A DNA stretch of 64,000 bases, from assembly GCF_002591915.1 (NCBI RefSeq), contig NZ_NIHB01000001.1, positions 958,781-1,022,780 on the forward strand, read 5' to 3'. Under the pieces are notes generated by a model. That model searched no databases. It saw only the letters and a list, made by a program, of their open reading frames with translations, and had not been told where the DNA came from. The stretch comes from Marinicella litoralis. Lineage in GTDB: Bacteria > Pseudomonadota > Gammaproteobacteria > Xanthomonadales > Marinicellaceae. Below are positions 17,106 through 25,185 of this stretch, one piece after another; the first letter of the stretch is position 1; each line of letters begins with the position of its first letter. A program made the position numbers and the translations under genes.

Positions 17106-19616
17106 ATGCAACTTAATCAAGATTTCATGATTTTGAACCGCAAAGGTCAATCAATGGTTTCCCAAATCTCTGGTGTGAGAGCGCCGTTGGTTATTCATGA
17201 ACCTGATGTGTTGTTGTTGTCTTATTTTTTGAATCAGGGTGATGTCAATTCAGCCACCACTGATTTTATTAATCACCCATGGATCAAAGCTTGGTTGCCA
17301 CACCTACAAGCCCAAGGGGTACAACAAAGGGTAGAACAATTCAAACAAGCGGGTTTATTTGATTCCAGCCAAGCACCGAATTCCGCTTTGACACTACAAC
17401 CCTTGGAACTGGTGTCCGCAGAGGATGAAGTTCATTTACCGGGTGCGCTGAGTTTAAGCAGCCATGCAGCCATTTCTCTGCATGAAGATGGTTTTTTTGC
17501 TTGTTCAAACACGAGTCAGCAAGCGCATAGGCTGCCTACTTCTTGGGTTATTTTGATGTTGGCATTCGGCGATGGCACTGATCACCAAACAGTGCTTGAT
17601 GAAAAGGCATTGATGTTTGAAGGCGATGGTTTGTTGATCCTAAAAACCCTGTACAAGCATGGCTTATTGATTGCTCAAAAGAAACAAACCAAAGGCCCTG
17701 AGCTGGTACAGACGCAATATGCTGAAATCACAGCTGGGTCTGAAACGCAGACATGGCAACAAATTGAACCAGATGGCCGCATCCCGGTTTACTTTGTGCC
17801 ACACATGGAAAACCACTTTCCTTTGGCCTTGGGCATCATCTACAGTGCTTTGATGAATCACAATAACGGTGAGTTATTGACCAAGTTTCAATTGATTCCA
17901 ATCACTTATTTGAATCCCAATGATTTACTTAATGGCCCCTATCGTAAGTTCAAAACAGGGGTTTGGCTGTTTTCAAATTACATGTGGTCGATGGATGTCA
18001 ATTTACAAGTCAGCCAAGCCATTAAAAGCCATGACAAGAGGAACTTAACCATCCATGGCGGCCCCAGCACGCCAGAGTACAAAAAAGCCAGTGAAGATTT
18101 TATGGCTGCCCACCCTTCAGTCGACGTTTCTGTCCACGGAGAAGGTGAAGTGGCCATCACAGAAATTTTTGCACAATTATATAAAACCGCTGAAGCTGGG
18201 GTTGCTTTCCACCAAGAAGCTTTGTCACAAGTGACCGGCATCACCTTTCGAGATGCATTGTTTAAAGGATTGATACGAACCCCTGGTCGCAAGCGCATGG
18301 CTGCACCGGATGATGTGCCATCTCCCTATTTGTCAGGGTTGTTTGATGTTTACCAAGGTCGGGTTGAAGCCGCTATTATTGAGTCAAATCGGGGTTGTCC
18401 ATTTGGTTGTACTTTTTGTGATTGGGGTTCTGCCACCAATCAAAAGGTCAGGAAGTTTGATTTGGATCGAGTCAAAGATGAAATTGAATGGATTGGTAAG
18501 CACAAAGTCAGGGTCATTTGGATTGCCGATGCCAACTTCGGGCTGTATGACCGTGACATTGAGTTGTCACAGTTCATCGTAGACACCAAAGAAAAATACG
18601 GCTATCCACAAGAAGTGGTGGTTAACTACACCAAAAATTCCACCTGGCGTTTGGTTGAAATCATTAAGATATTCACCGCCGGTGGCATCATCAGTCAGGG
18701 CATTATTTCAATCCAAACCACTGATGAAAAAACCTTAGAAGTGATTAATCGCAAAAACATCAAAACAGAAAAATATGATGAGTTGACCAAGGTTTTTTAT
18801 GATTTAAAATTACCGCTGTCGACCGATTTGATGATTGGTTTACCAGGCATCACCGTTGAGGCATTCAACAATGACTTACAACGTTACATCGATATGGATG
18901 TGTCAGTCAAAGCCTACCCGACACAATTATTGCCCAACAGTCCCATGGCTGATCCCGAATACATTGAAAAATACCAAATAAAAACCGATGCCAATGATTT
19001 TGTGATTTCATCATTCAGCTTCAGCCAAAAAGATTTGCAGTGGATGAAGGGCATGTATGAAATTTACACCATGGCCGATGGTTATTCATTGTTGCGTTAT
19101 GTGATCAGGTATTTACAGTGGGAACATAACATCAGAGCGGTTGCGTTTTTACAAGACCTGTTAAAACACGTTCATGAAAAACCCAATCAATTTCAAAAGA
19201 TTTCATGGGCCGTGCATTTTTTCAACAAAGACAAATGCATGCCTGGTGGATGGACCCTGTTCTATCAAGAAGTGGCTGATTACATCAAACAGCAGTATGG
19301 TATAGTTGATGATACCGGTTTGCAGACCATTTTACAGGTGAATCAGTTGTGCATGCCTGATGACACCTTGCATTATCCGATGCAGGTGGATCTGGCCCAT
19401 GATTTCACCGCTTATTTTTCAGCCAAATCGAGTCAAGCAGCCCACAAAGACAAACCCCTGACGGATTACCCACCTGCGAAGTTTCACGTTTCGGACCCCA
19501 ATTCGATGGTAAGCATTGATTTGGACTATTTACAATATGACTCTCATCAGTACTTTTGGGAGCTTCATTCTGACGTGGCCAGACCCAAATCTGTTTCTGA
19601 ATTCGCCGAATCCTGA
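17106..19616 (+). CDS. cobalamin-binding radical SAM protein with two N-terminal PqqD-like domains
   Basis: An 836-residue protein. The radical SAM cluster motif is C431-x3-C435-x2-C438 (CPFGCTFCDWGSAT). Before it, about 228-395, lies a Rossmann-like B12-binding domain with HGGPSTP and the GEGE turn but no DxHxxG, as in base-off binders. After the barrel there is a C-terminal helical domain. The first 196 residues contain two related segments (about 17-88 and 116-190), each ending in a helix and a short Leu/Gly turn (FKQAGLF; LYKHGLL); they resemble PqqD/RiPP-recognition folds. The core resembles methylcobalamin-dependent C-methyltransferases of the KedN5 type (recollection, unverified). The substrate is unknown. 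Confidence 0.8.
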   Translation: MQLNQDFMILNRKGQSMVSQISGVRAPLVIHEPDVLLLSYFLNQGDVNSATTDFINHPWIKAWLPHLQAQGVQQRVEQFKQAGLFDSSQAPNSALTLQPLELVSAEDEVHLPGALSLSSHAAISLHEDGFFACSNTSQQAHRLPTSWVILMLAFGDGTDHQTVLDEKALMFEGDGLLILKTLYKHGLLIAQKKQTKGPELVQTQYAEITAGSETQTWQQIEPDGRIPVYFVPHMENHFPLALGIIYSALMNHNNGELLTKFQLIPITYLNPNDLLNGPYRKFKTGVWLFSNYMWSMDVNLQVSQAIKSHDKRNLTIHGGPSTPEYKKASEDFMAAHPSVDVSVHGEGEVAITEIFAQLYKTAEAGVAFHQEALSQVTGITFRDALFKGLIRTPGRKRMAAPDDVPSPYLSGLFDVYQGRVEAAIIESNRGCPFGCTFCDWGSATNQKVRKFDLDRVKDEIEWIGKHKVRVIWIADANFGLYDRDIELSQFIVDTKEKYGYPQEVVVNYTKNSTWRLVEIIKIFTAGGIISQGIISIQTTDEKTLEVINRKNIKTEKYDELTKVFYDLKLPLSTDLMIGLPGITVEAFNNDLQRYIDMDVSVKAYPTQLLPNSPMADPEYIEKYQIKTDANDFVISSFSFSQKDLQWMKGMYEIYTMADGYSLLRYVIRYLQWEHNIRAVAFLQDLLKHVHEKPNQFQKISWAVHFFNKDKCMPGGWTLFYQEVADYIKQQYGIVDDTGLQTILQVNQLCMPDDTLHYPMQVDLAHDFTAYFSAKSSQAAHKDKPLTDYPPAKFHVSDPNSMVSIDLDYLQYDSHQYFWELHSDVARPKSVSEFAES

Positions 19617-19743
19617 CTTCTGGCACTGCGCAAATTGCATTAATTTTGCTATTTTAATTACTGAGTCCTTGGTTCATATTCAATGACACAAAGGCCTCGG
19701 TAAGGTTCAAATGTGTTGGGCCTGTTATTAAAGGGTGAATGAA

Positions 19744-19968
19744 ATGTTTGAAGCATTTATAGGTATTTTAATTTTACTGGTATTGTTAAAAGTCCTGTTC
19801 TGGGGTTTTGTGATCTTATTCAGCCCAATCATTTTAATTGGCGGACTCTTGCTGTCATTGGGTCTGCTGTTCTTGGCGGTGGTTGGTGGTTTTTTCATGC
19901 TGTTGTTTAAGCTGTTGCTGTTACCTTTGTTGTTGCTTTTGTTGTTACCCTTTTGCTGGGTTTCATAA
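19744..19968 (+). CDS. tiny Leu-rich membrane protein
   Basis: The 74-residue product starts at ATG 19744, with AAGGG about 7 bases upstream. A GTG at 19735 would add three residues. It is almost wholly hydrophobic, with three probable membrane helices (ILILLVLLKVLFWGFVILF, IILIGGLLLSLGLLFLAVV and a final poly-Leu run) and a lone Cys four residues from the end (FCWVS). I do not recognise the family. It follows the radical SAM gene by 127 bp on the same strand, and a convergent TonB-like gene follows it. Confidence 0.6.
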   Translation: MFEAFIGILILLVLLKVLFWGFVILFSPIILIGGLLLSLGLLFLAVVGGFFMLLFKLLLLPLLLLLLLPFCWVS

Positions 19969-20001
19969 GGTCATTGACGTCCTTGTCAAAGCCAATTATC
20001 C

Positions 20002-20637
20002 TTATTGTTCTAGCTTAAAAGCAATGGTTTGAGTCACTTGAAATGCCACGGCTTTGCCGTCGACCACTTTGGGGTGAAAGCGCCATTTTTTTACGGCTTT
20101 TAAGGCCGCGGCATTGAATGTCCTGGCGGGTTTGGCTTGCACCACACTGGCTGCTTGGACGGCACCAAATTCATTGACTGTGATCAATACTTTCACCCAC
20201 CCTTCGGTTTTTGCCATCAGTTCCTTTTGTGGGTACATCGGTGCGATGGCCGTTTTGATCATGCCTGACATGTCGCCTGCCAAACCAATACTTGATCCAC
20301 CTGGGCTTGGCATTTTGACACCTTTCAAAATATTCAAACTTGGTCCTGCGTTGCCTTTGGTAGGCATGTCAACTTCTGGTGACGGTGGGTTATCCATGGT
20401 GATTTCAGGCATCGTTGGTGCTTGACTGATTTCTTGTTGTTGTGGTTTTTCGCGAGGAGGCGTGGGTTTAACAACTGCCTCTTTGTAGTCTTTGACAAAT
20501 GAAAATTGGACGATGTTGTCTTGGGCTTTGATTGGGTTGGGTTTGCCTTTTAATAAGCTCAACATGCCGACAAACAGGGCGGCGGTGATAAAAAGACCCA
20601 ATAGGCCAGAAACGGAATACCTAAAAATTTGATTCAT
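20002..20637 (-). CDS. TonB-family energy transducer
   Basis: A 211-residue protein with an N-terminal membrane anchor (LLGLFITAALFVGMLSLL), a Pro/Gln/Glu-rich periplasmic spacer (residues 55-95) and a TonB C-terminal domain (IAPMYPQKELMAKTEGWVKV ... RTFNAAALKAVKKWRFHPKV). It would couple the proton motive force to outer-membrane receptors. No exbB, exbD or receptor gene is adjacent, so it must use partners encoded elsewhere. The start has GGAGAG about 6 bases upstream. Confidence 0.88.
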   Translation of the reverse strand: MNQIFRYSVSGLLGLFITAALFVGMLSLLKGKPNPIKAQDNIVQFSFVKDYKEAVVKPTPPREKPQQQEISQAPTMPEITMDNPPSPEVDMPTKGNAGPSLNILKGVKMPSPGGSSIGLAGDMSGMIKTAIAPMYPQKELMAKTEGWVKVLITVNEFGAVQAASVVQAKPARTFNAAALKAVKKWRFHPKVVDGKAVAFQVTQTIAFKLEQ

Positions 20638-20954
20638 GGTTGCTCTCCTCAGTAATCATGGTTATTTATATGGGTGTTATAAAGTATGACTTTTGGCCTA
20701 TAGGATTGGTTCCAATTAATTTACTAATTTGTTCGTAGGTTGTGTTGGCTGGCAGTTGAAGTTGCCTATATTTTTGGAATGATGAATCCCCAACAAATGG
20801 GGTGGGATTAACCAGAAACCTTTTATTTCAGCCAGTTATATGCAGCATGTGTTTTGGTTTAAAGCGCCCGTAAAATAATCGAGGCATCATTTCAAAAGCC
20901 ATCGTGTTGTTGGATTTTTTGTTACAATACAATGCCAAAAGACAACGCCACCAC
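20638..20954. other. 317-bp divergent intergenic region between the tonB-like gene and rluE
   Basis: It contains the palindrome CCTATAGG (20697-20704), a small hairpin CCCCA-ACAAA-TGGGG (20788-20802) and an extended -10 promoter for rluE (separate entry). I see no coding frame or RNA gene here. Confidence 0.5.
20920..20928 (+). promoter_or_regulatory. extended -10 promoter for rluE
   Basis: TGTTACAAT is TGn plus TACAAT. No good -35 is present, as allowed for extended -10 promoters. The predicted start of transcription is about 20 bases before the ATG at 20955. Confidence 0.4.
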
Positions 20955-21500
20955 ATGCCACAAGTTATTATTTTCAATAAACCCTTTCAAGTGTTGTCAC
21001 AATTCACAGACACTGAAAACAGAAAAAATTTAGCTGACTATATTACCGAAGCCGGTTACTACGCAGCGGGGCGTTTGGATTTTGATTCTGAAGGTTTGAT
21101 GGTTTTAACTGACCATGGACCCACGCAGCATATGATCACTGGGCAACAATGGCACAAAACTTACCTGGTACAAGTCGAGGGCAGGGCAAATGCCCAACAA
21201 TTGCAACAACTCAGACAAGGGGTTCAAGTCAAAGACTACATGGCCAAAGCGCTCAACACCGAAATTTTGGCCAAGAAACCAGGCTGGGTCTGGAGGCGAG
21301 ATCCGCCCATCAGGGAAAGAAAAAACATCCCTACCAGCTGGCTGTATATCACCATCAACCAAGGCAAGAACAGACAGGTCAGGCGCATGTGTGCGGCGGT
21401 TGGATTACCGGTATTGCGTTTAATCAGGAGTCAAATAGGGGCTTTGACCTTAGAAAAACTTTTACCGGGTGAATATAAATTTGTGAAATTTATCAAGTAA
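20955..21500 (+). CDS. rluE: 23S rRNA pseudouridine synthase RluE
   Basis: A 181-residue RsuA-family enzyme; the E. coli member makes pseudouridine 2457 in 23S rRNA. It has the catalytic Asp in AAGRLDFDSEGLMVLT, followed by KTYLVQVEG, PPIRERKNIPTSWL (a strong RluE signature) and GKNRQVRRM. There is no S4 domain, as expected for RluE. I start at ATG 20955, because the homologous core begins right there (VIIFNKPFQVLSQFTD); the frame extends to 20904, but that part has no family similarity. No clear Shine-Dalgarno sequence is visible. Confidence 0.92.
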   Translation: MPQVIIFNKPFQVLSQFTDTENRKNLADYITEAGYYAAGRLDFDSEGLMVLTDHGPTQHMITGQQWHKTYLVQVEGRANAQQLQQLRQGVQVKDYMAKALNTEILAKKPGWVWRRDPPIRERKNIPTSWLYITINQGKNRQVRRMCAAVGLPVLRLIRSQIGALTLEKLLPGEYKFVKFIK

Positions 21501-21561
21501 ACAGTAACAAATGCCTTGTCAATGCGTTCTAAAGACATCATTACAACAACAGAGGTAATAC

Positions 21562-22230
21562 ATGAAGTACTTTATATTTATATTGATTACTGCGGCGGTC
21601 GGTGTGCAAGCAGGCGTTTTTAGCAGTGAAAAAGTGGCCGCTGGCACCATTTCACCGGAAAAAGATTATGATTCTGTCAATGGCAGCATCACTGTTGGAG
21701 ACAAAGCCCACGTTGATGATTTAGATACTGTGAATGGCTCGATTAAAGTGGGCAAAGGCGCCACTGTTGGGCAAGTTGAAACGGTCAACGGCAGCATTAA
21801 ATTTGCCGACGGTGTCACCGCTGAACATGCCGAAACGGTCAATGGTTCAGTGTCACTGGGTTCAAACTGCATGATCAAAGGCCATGCAGAAACGGTCAAC
21901 GGCTCGGTTACTGCTGGCAAAGGTTGTGTGATTGAAGGTGGTATGGAAACGGTCAATGGCAAAATTTCAGCCAGTGGCACTGAAGTGGATGGTGACATCA
22001 AAACAGTCAACGGCAACATCACACTGGATCACGGTACGGTGGTACAAGGCGATGTGGTCATTGAAAAATCGACTGGCTGGTTCAACAGCAACAACAAAGT
22101 GCCAGAAGTGCATATTGGTGAAAATGTGGTGGTGAAAGGTGATTTGATCTTTAAAAAGAAAGTGAAGTTATACATTGCAGATTCCGCCAAGACGGGTGAA
22201 ATCATAGGTGATGACGTTATTGATATGTGA
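21562..22230 (+). CDS. secreted periodic VNGS-repeat beta-helix-like protein
   Basis: A 222-residue protein with a signal peptide (MKYFIFILITAAVGVQAG). Seven copies of a unit centred on [ST]VNG[SKN][IV] recur every 54 or 57 nt (18-19 residues) from about 21670 to 22020, followed by a C-terminal segment with hexapeptide-like VVQGDVVIEKS and NVVVKGDLIFKK. One 18-residue turn per repeat suggests a right-handed beta-helix of the bactofilin or DUF4097 kind, here exported. The start has AGAGG about 7 bases upstream. It ends 14 bp inside the 3' end of convergent folK. Function unknown. Confidence 0.7.
   Translation: MKYFIFILITAAVGVQAGVFSSEKVAAGTISPEKDYDSVNGSITVGDKAHVDDLDTVNGSIKVGKGATVGQVETVNGSIKFADGVTAEHAETVNGSVSLGSNCMIKGHAETVNGSVTAGKGCVIEGGMETVNGKISASGTEVDGDIKTVNGNITLDHGTVVQGDVVIEKSTGWFNSNNKVPEVHIGENVVVKGDLIFKKKVKLYIADSAKTGEIIGDDVIDM
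21670..22020 (+). repeat. seven in-frame 54/57-bp repeats
   Basis: The core GTCAAYGG (GTGAATGG in copy 2) begins at 21676, 21730, 21784, 21838, 21895, 21952 and 22006, so spacings are 54, 54, 54, 57, 57 and 54. Copies 3-6 share GAAACGGTCAAYGG. Other positions have diverged, so this is an old protein-level repeat. Confidence 0.85.
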
Positions 22231-22717
22231 TTTGAGTTAACTCAGACCGGTCTGTCATTGATAAGGCTTGCCATAAATCGGCAAGCCTTTTTTGTGCCAG
22301 TGGATGGATCAAGTCAGGTGCCAAATCTTGTAATGGTTTCAACACATATTTTCGTTTTAAAATTTCTGCTCGAGGAATTTGGATGAAACCGTCATCGATG
22401 ATCATGTCATTGCACAACAACAAGTCTATATCCAGTGTGCGGTTGGAATAACGGGGCTTGCTGCGATCTCGGCCATGCAGGTCTTCAATCGATTGTATCC
22501 ATTGTTTGAGTTGATGTGGTGAAAACACCGAATCAACCCGAGCCACTAAATTATAAAAGTCATGGCCATTGAAACCAAAAGAAGGTGATCGATAGGTGGG
22601 AGAGACAACGGTTGTGCTGAATGAGCAATTCAAGTATTCAATACATGAATTGATGTTTTGAACCCGTGCTGTGTTGCTGCCTATGCCTAAATAATAGGTC
22701 TTTTTCAGAATGGCCAT
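22217..22717 (-). CDS. folK: 2-amino-4-hydroxy-6-hydroxymethyldihydropteridine diphosphokinase
   Basis: A 166-residue HPPK of folate synthesis, transferring pyrophosphate from ATP to the pterin. Motifs are YYLGIGSN, the Phe-rich YRSPSFGFNGHDFYNLVARV, RDRSKPRYSNRTLDIDLLLCND and IPRAEILKRKYVLKPLQDLAPD. I start at ATG 22717 because homology begins there, although the frame runs further upstream. The start overlaps the end of the upstream SirB2-like gene by 13 bp. The distal part encodes, on the other strand, a strong terminator for the convergent repeat-protein gene. Confidence 0.94.
   Translation of the reverse strand: MAILKKTYYLGIGSNTARVQNINSCIEYLNCSFSTTVVSPTYRSPSFGFNGHDFYNLVARVDSVFSPHQLKQWIQSIEDLHGRDRSKPRYSNRTLDIDLLLCNDMIIDDGFIQIPRAEILKRKYVLKPLQDLAPDLIHPLAQKRLADLWQALSMTDRSELTQITYQ
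22263..22293 (+). terminator. rho-independent terminator embedded in the folK coding region
   Basis: AAGGCTTGCC and GGCAAGCCTT form a perfect 10-bp stem with a 7-base loop, followed by TTTTTT. It serves the plus-strand repeat-protein gene ending at 22230 and lies inside the codons for QKRLADLWQAL of folK. Confidence 0.85.
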
Positions 22718-23070
22718 ATTGCTTTGTTCATTGCGACAGAAATCATATAAATGACGGTGAGGCTCGCCAGCAGATAGCTGAAGAATTGCAGTCCACCTGA
22801 TTTTTTCATGGCCAAGGCGCCAAAACCAATGTAAACAAGTAATGCCAATAATTTCACCATCAGCCAAGGTGAATTCATCGGGGTAAAGCCAGAGATGATC
22901 GCCACCCACAATCCCGTCAATAACAACAAGGTGTCAATGCCGTGTGGCAGGATTTTTAACCAGGTTTGGCTTGGCTTGCCCATTACCTGAAAACGCCAAT
23001 ACCTGATCTGGAAAAAAGCGATGCTGATGATGACCAAAATAACATGAAATTGTTTTACAATGGGGTACAT
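22705..23070 (-). CDS. SirB2-family membrane protein
   Basis: A 121-residue integral membrane protein with four hydrophobic helices, matching the SirB (invasion gene expression up-regulator) family in the segments VKQFHVILVIISIAFFQIRYW, KILPHGIDTLLLLTGLW and WLMVKLLALLVYIGFGALAMK. The molecular role is unknown despite the historical name. I start at ATG 23070 (MYPIVKQFH); the frame upstream is not family-like. The stop overlaps folK. Confidence 0.8.
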   Translation of the reverse strand: MYPIVKQFHVILVIISIAFFQIRYWRFQVMGKPSQTWLKILPHGIDTLLLLTGLWVAIISGFTPMNSPWLMVKLLALLVYIGFGALAMKKSGGLQFFSYLLASLTVIYMISVAMNKAIWPF

Positions 23071-23155
23071 AATAATGGCTGTACAGGCTGACTTAAGTTG
23101 GATTAATTGTAACAGCAAAAATAACTATAAAATTGAAAAGAGAGAGAATACTGTA

Positions 23156-24013
23156 ATGAAAAATGCCTTGTTATCCAGTTTGCTGCTGTGGTCAGTTGTT
23201 GCCTTTGGACAAACAGCCAAAGTTTTGATAGTCGGAGACAGTTGGGCCCAACAACAATATTCGGATGGTATCCATGATGCCGTGTTTGATGTGAATGGGT
23301 ACCCGGATATATCAATTTTAGACAATGCCGATGCAGCCGCAGTGGCCATTGATGGCACCACTGCAGAAGACTGGGTGGATCCTGTTGAATTACAAAAAAT
23401 CACCGATGCTTTGGTTAACAACCCTTCTGTTGATACCGTACAACTGACTTTGGGTGGCAATGATTTTTTAAATAATTGGCACACCGACATGACCCTGATG
23501 GAAACAGATGCATTGAAAGCAGGCATTGTGGCTGATTTACAAGTCATAGTCGATGCCATTTTGGCTGTTGACAGTCAAATTGAAATCATCATGAGTTTTT
23601 ATGATTATCCTAATTTTGAAGAAACCACATCTGGGTTTTTTGGTGAAACCTGCGCCACCTTGCACAACGGCATGTTGAACCCGACACCCAGTGAAATTAA
23701 TAACATGGCTTTGGAGTTTACCGATGCTTTTGTTGAAATTTCCAATCAGAACATCAAAGTGTTTCATGTACCGCATTGGGGTCGCATGCAAAACGCCTAC
23801 GGTTCTTCAGATGGGTCTTTTGGACCTGGTGATATTCCGTTGCCAGGATATACCGAATTAACCAGTCCATTGGTTGCCATGCGAACTCATTTTGGTTTCG
23901 TCAAAGATTGTTTTCATTTAGAGCCTGCCGGCTATGATATTTTGGTACAGGCTTTGTTTGAAGATTATTTCTTGTATCGATTTGACACCGTATACAAATC
24001 ACATTTTGAGTAA
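23156..24013 (+). CDS. secreted SGNH/GDSL hydrolase
   Basis: A 285-residue exported esterase-like protein. The signal peptide is MKNALLSSLLLWSVVAFG, and the start at ATG 23156 has GAGAGA upstream. Block I is VGDSWAQQ (catalytic Ser), block III LGGNDF (oxyanion Gly/Asn), block V DCFHLEPAGYD (catalytic Asp and His). The block II Gly is not obvious. The last residues, DTVYKSHFE, match the tail shared with two other secreted proteins in this window (38296 and 58342 genes). The 3' end overlaps convergent ispF by 15 bp. The substrate is unknown. Confidence 0.8.
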   Translation: MKNALLSSLLLWSVVAFGQTAKVLIVGDSWAQQQYSDGIHDAVFDVNGYPDISILDNADAAAVAIDGTTAEDWVDPVELQKITDALVNNPSVDTVQLTLGGNDFLNNWHTDMTLMETDALKAGIVADLQVIVDAILAVDSQIEIIMSFYDYPNFEETTSGFFGETCATLHNGMLNPTPSEINNMALEFTDAFVEISNQNIKVFHVPHWGRMQNAYGSSDGSFGPGDIPLPGYTELTSPLVAMRTHFGFVKDCFHLEPAGYDILVQALFEDYFLYRFDTVYKSHFE

Positions 24014-24475
24014 TAAACAGACGGCTTGAGCTGCCATGCCTTCTTTGCGTCCGGTAAACCCGAGTTGTTCAGTGGTGGTGGCTTTGATGCCCACTTGATT
24101 GGGGTTTAATTCAAGGATGTCTGCCAACCGTGTTTGAATGGTTTGGATGTGAGGCTTGATTTTGGGTTGTTCTGCTATGAGGGTGCAGTCGATGTTGCCG
24201 ATTTGGTAGCCTTGCTGTTGAATCAATTGGTGACAGTGTTTAAGAAAAACCACGCTGTCACAATCTTTCCATCGATCATCGGAAGGTGGAAAATGCTGGC
24301 CTATATCGCCCAAGGCACAAGCACCCAATAAGGCATCACAGATGGCATGAATCAACACGTCGCCATCTGAATGAGCCACAAAACCAAAGTCGTGTGGAAT
24401 TTGCACGTTGCCCAAGGTGATGTATCTGCCTGGGCCAAAAGCATGTACGTCAAAACCAGTACCTATTCTCATCAA
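23999..24475 (-). CDS. ispF: 2-C-methyl-D-erythritol 2,4-cyclodiphosphate synthase
   Basis: A 158-residue enzyme of the MEP isoprenoid pathway cyclising CDP-ME 2-phosphate with loss of CMP. It shows the zinc-site GTGFDVHAFG, the AHSDGDVLIHAICDALLGA segment, DIGQHFPPSD and GIKATTTEQLGFTGRKEG. It overlaps ispD by 4 bp in an ftsB-ispD-ispF operon. Confidence 0.97.
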   Translation of the reverse strand: MMRIGTGFDVHAFGPGRYITLGNVQIPHDFGFVAHSDGDVLIHAICDALLGACALGDIGQHFPPSDDRWKDCDSVVFLKHCHQLIQQQGYQIGNIDCTLIAEQPKIKPHIQTIQTRLADILELNPNQVGIKATTTEQLGFTGRKEGMAAQAVCLLLKM

Positions 24476-25185
24476 ATTCTCCCTTGTTGTTGTAAAAGGG
24501 TGTGCGCCACGGCCAGATCTTCAAAGGCAGTAATTTTAATGTTAGAAGACTTGCCTTTGATCATCAGGGGTTTTTGTCCTTGGGATTCGATGGCAGATGA
24601 CTCATCGGTGATGCTGTCGGCCTCAAAGACAGTCAATGCTTTAAGCAAGTCGCCGCAACGAAACATTTGCGGTGTCAGTGCGGCGTATAATTTTTCTCGA
24701 TCAATGGTTTTGTTGACACATTCACCCTTTTCTGAATATTTAATGGTGTCGGTTAATGGCTTAACCAATAAACCACCACATTGATTATTCAGACAACTGT
24801 TGATCAAATCGTTGATTTCATCGGCAGTGACACAAGGTCGTGCTGCATCGTGAACCAATACCCAATCTTGAGGCGCTGCGTTTAATGACTTGATACCGTT
24901 TCTGACTGAATCGTGTCTTTGTGATCCGCCAATGACGGTATGAATTTTGTGCTTGGATACCTGTGGTGATAATGTTTCCCAGTGGGTGTCATTGGGATGA
25001 ATCACCACAGTGATGTCACTGATTGAGATTGAATCAAAAGCTTGAATGCTGTGAGCTAAGACGGGTAATTTACCAATCAACTCATATTGTTTAGGCCGTT
25101 TACTTTGGTTGTTAAAGCGCCGACCAATCCCTGCTGCAACAATGATGACATGAATTCTTTTCGACCCTTCAAATGCCATTTTCAA
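24472..25185 (-). CDS. ispD: 2-C-methyl-D-erythritol 4-phosphate cytidylyltransferase
   Basis: A 237-residue nucleotidyltransferase of the MEP pathway making CDP-ME. Visible motifs are IIVAAGIGRRFNNQSKRPKQY (CTP binding), GGSQRHDSVRNGI, VHDAARPCVT and ALTPQMFR. It overlaps both ftsB (4 bp) and ispF (4 bp). The first few residues before KRIHVIIVAAG could be trimmed to the internal ATG at 25179. Confidence 0.96.
   Translation of the reverse strand: MKMAFEGSKRIHVIIVAAGIGRRFNNQSKRPKQYELIGKLPVLAHSIQAFDSISISDITVVIHPNDTHWETLSPQVSKHKIHTVIGGSQRHDSVRNGIKSLNAAPQDWVLVHDAARPCVTADEINDLINSCLNNQCGGLLVKPLTDTIKYSEKGECVNKTIDREKLYAALTPQMFRCGDLLKALTVFEADSITDESSAIESQGQKPLMIKGKSSNIKITAFEDLAVAHTLLQQQGRI

Noticed and set aside
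21670-22020. Regular 54/57-bp repeats considered as a CRISPR-like array
   Set aside because: Repeats are in frame, short (8-14 conserved bases), diverged, and encode a periodic secreted protein; no cas genes.
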